This document shows, piece by piece, positions 63,104-64,000 of a stretch of 64,000 nt of DNA. Where the stretch lies: assembly GCF_934754925.1 (NCBI RefSeq), contig NZ_CAKVJA010000002.1, positions 124,001 through 188,000 on the forward strand, in the 5' to 3' direction. Positions within the stretch are counted from its first letter, which is position 1; every line of letters starts with the position of its first letter. The notes beneath the pieces are model-generated. The model saw only the letters and a program-made list of their open reading frames with translations, did no database searches and was not told where the DNA came from. This stretch comes from an uncultured Clostridium sp. Lineage in GTDB: Bacteria; Bacillota; Clostridia; Clostridiales; Clostridiaceae. The position numbers and the translations under genes are program-made.

Positions 63104-63962
63104 TGAAATGAAGAAAGAAATAAATAAATTTTTAGTAGATTACTTCAGTAATAAAGGAACTTATAATAAAGTTATTTATGATTCAGCAAGCTATAGTCTT
63201 AATATAGGTGGAAAGAGAATAAGACCTATATTAATGCTTTTAACATATAGCATGTATAAAAAAAATTGGAGAGATATATTAGAATTTTCTTCAGCAATAG
63301 AAATGATTCATACTTATTCTTTAATACATGATGATTTACCATGTATGGATAATGATGACTTAAGAAGAGGTAAGCCTACTAATCATAAGGTGTATGGAGA
63401 AAATATAGCAGTACTTGCAGGAGATACACTTTTAAATGAAGCTATGAATTTAATGATGAAATTTTCGTTAAAGAATGGAGAAAGAGCATTAGTGGCGGCA
63501 GAAAAGATCGCATCAGCATCAGGGCCTGAAGGTATGATAGGTGGTCAAGTGGTAGATATCATAAATGAAGGTAAAAAAATAAGTGAAGATGAACTTAAAT
63601 ATATGCATATGAAAAAGACTGGAGCACTTATTAAGGTTTCAATAGTGTCAGGAGCTATACTTGGGGAAGCACCAGAGGATGATATTAAAAAGCTGGAAAA
63701 GTTTGGTGAAAATTTAGGATTAGCCTTTCAAATAAAAGATGATATTTTAGATGTAATAGGTAGTACAGAAAAATTAGGGAAAAATGTGTTAAGTGATGAA
63801 GAAAGCAATAAAACTAATTTTATTACAATGCATGGTTTAGAATATTGTATTAAAGAATGTGAAAGGCTAACAAAAGATAGCATTGAGATATTAGATAGTT
63901 TATCTGTAGATACTAGCGATTTAAAGGTTTTAACTAAAGAACTTTTAGACAGAGAAAACTAA
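63093..63962 (+). CDS. ispA: Polyprenyl (farnesyl/geranyl) diphosphate synthase
   Basis: 289 residues. Trans-isoprenyl diphosphate synthase that makes C15 (or longer) prenyl diphosphate, with GGKRIRPIL, the first Asp-rich motif [15 protein letters not shown] and the second, DDILDV (about 215). It feeds undecaprenyl and other isoprenoids; the adjacent dxs supplies the MEP pathway. Confidence 0.93.
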   Translation: MKFNEMKKEINKFLVDYFSNKGTYNKVIYDSASYSLNIGGKRIRPILMLLTYSMYKKNWRDILEFSSAIEMIHTYSLIHDDLPCMDNDDLRRGKPTNHKVYGENIAVLAGDTLLNEAMNLMMKFSLKNGERALVAAEKIASASGPEGMIGGQVVDIINEGKKISEDELKYMHMKKTGALIKVSIVSGAILGEAPEDDIKKLEKFGENLGLAFQIKDDILDVIGSTEKLGKNVLSDEESNKTNFITMHGLEYCIKECERLTKDSIEILDSLSVDTSDLKVLTKELLDREN

Positions 63963-63979
63963 ATGAAGGAATGATAAAT

Positions 63980-64000
63980 ATGTCAAAATTATTAGAGGAT
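63980..64000 (+). CDS. dxs: 1-deoxy-D-xylulose-5-phosphate synthase, first codons only
   Basis: ATG at 63980 opens M-S-K-L-L-E-D before the window ends. AAGGA lies upstream. This N-terminus and the position after ispA match dxs, but only seven residues are visible. Confidence 0.6.

Overview
The window is very A+T-rich chromosomal DNA from a spore-forming, low-GC Firmicute. It most likely comes from Clostridium sensu stricto; I cannot fix the species. Evidence: a complete spoIIIAA-AH operon, pdaA, a SpoVD-type PBP with PASTA domains, a glmS ribozyme, and the Firmicute order efp - spoIIIA - asp23/yqhY - nusB - folD - xseA - xseB - ispA - dxs. I see no phage, IS element, rRNA or tRNA. Most of it is core chromosome.

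Layout. 1-3.7 kb: a lipoprotein, then a minus-strand cassette (DUF5685 protein, a J-like protein without HPD, a TPR-like protein with a 15-Cys tail), then an ArsC/Spx-like protein. 3.9-9.5 kb: a SWIM-SNF2 ATPase and glmS, the latter controlled by a glmS ribozyme whose P1 arm carries about 250 nt of 62-bp tandem repeats. 9.8-18.9 kb: L25/Ctc, phosphoglucomutase, then a TPR - TagA-like - MurJ - two glycosyltransferases - cyclodeaminase run that looks like envelope-polymer assembly. 19-25.6 kb: pdaA; a heterodimeric ABC exporter behind a leader with a consensus promoter, two short peptide ORFs and two intrinsic terminators (attenuation); a tandem-GNAT protein and a single GNAT.

25.8-40.8 kb: ychF, then a division and cell-wall (dcw) region: a decayed mraZ with its promoter and MraZ-box-like repeats still present, rsmH, ftsL, spoVD, murF, mraY, ftsW/spoVE; then ftsQ, DUF881-sbp-DUF881, ylmE, sepF, ylmG, ylmH and divIVA. 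murD, murG, ftsA and ftsZ are not in this stretch. 41-47.4 kb: rluD, pyrR, a THUMP methyltransferase, rqcH, dapF and a lipoprotein. 47.5-53.1 kb: a type IV pilus / ComG-like cluster (ATPase, platform protein, four prepilin-like proteins, three small divergent PilM/N/O-position proteins). 53.3-64 kb: efp, a CD1247-type zinc-ribbon protein, spoIIIAA-AH, asp23-like, nusB, folD, xseAB, ispA and the first codons of dxs.

Most worth a second look: the glmS ribozyme with a repeat-filled P1; the mraZ pseudogene with a surviving operator; the two-peptide attenuator before the exporter; good Shine-Dalgarno sequences that point to ATT or ATA start codons in ylmE, ylmG and two pilin genes; and the DUF5685 / J-like / Cys-rich cassette, which I regard as the best candidate for an undescribed system. 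All calls are from reading the sequence; no database search was run.
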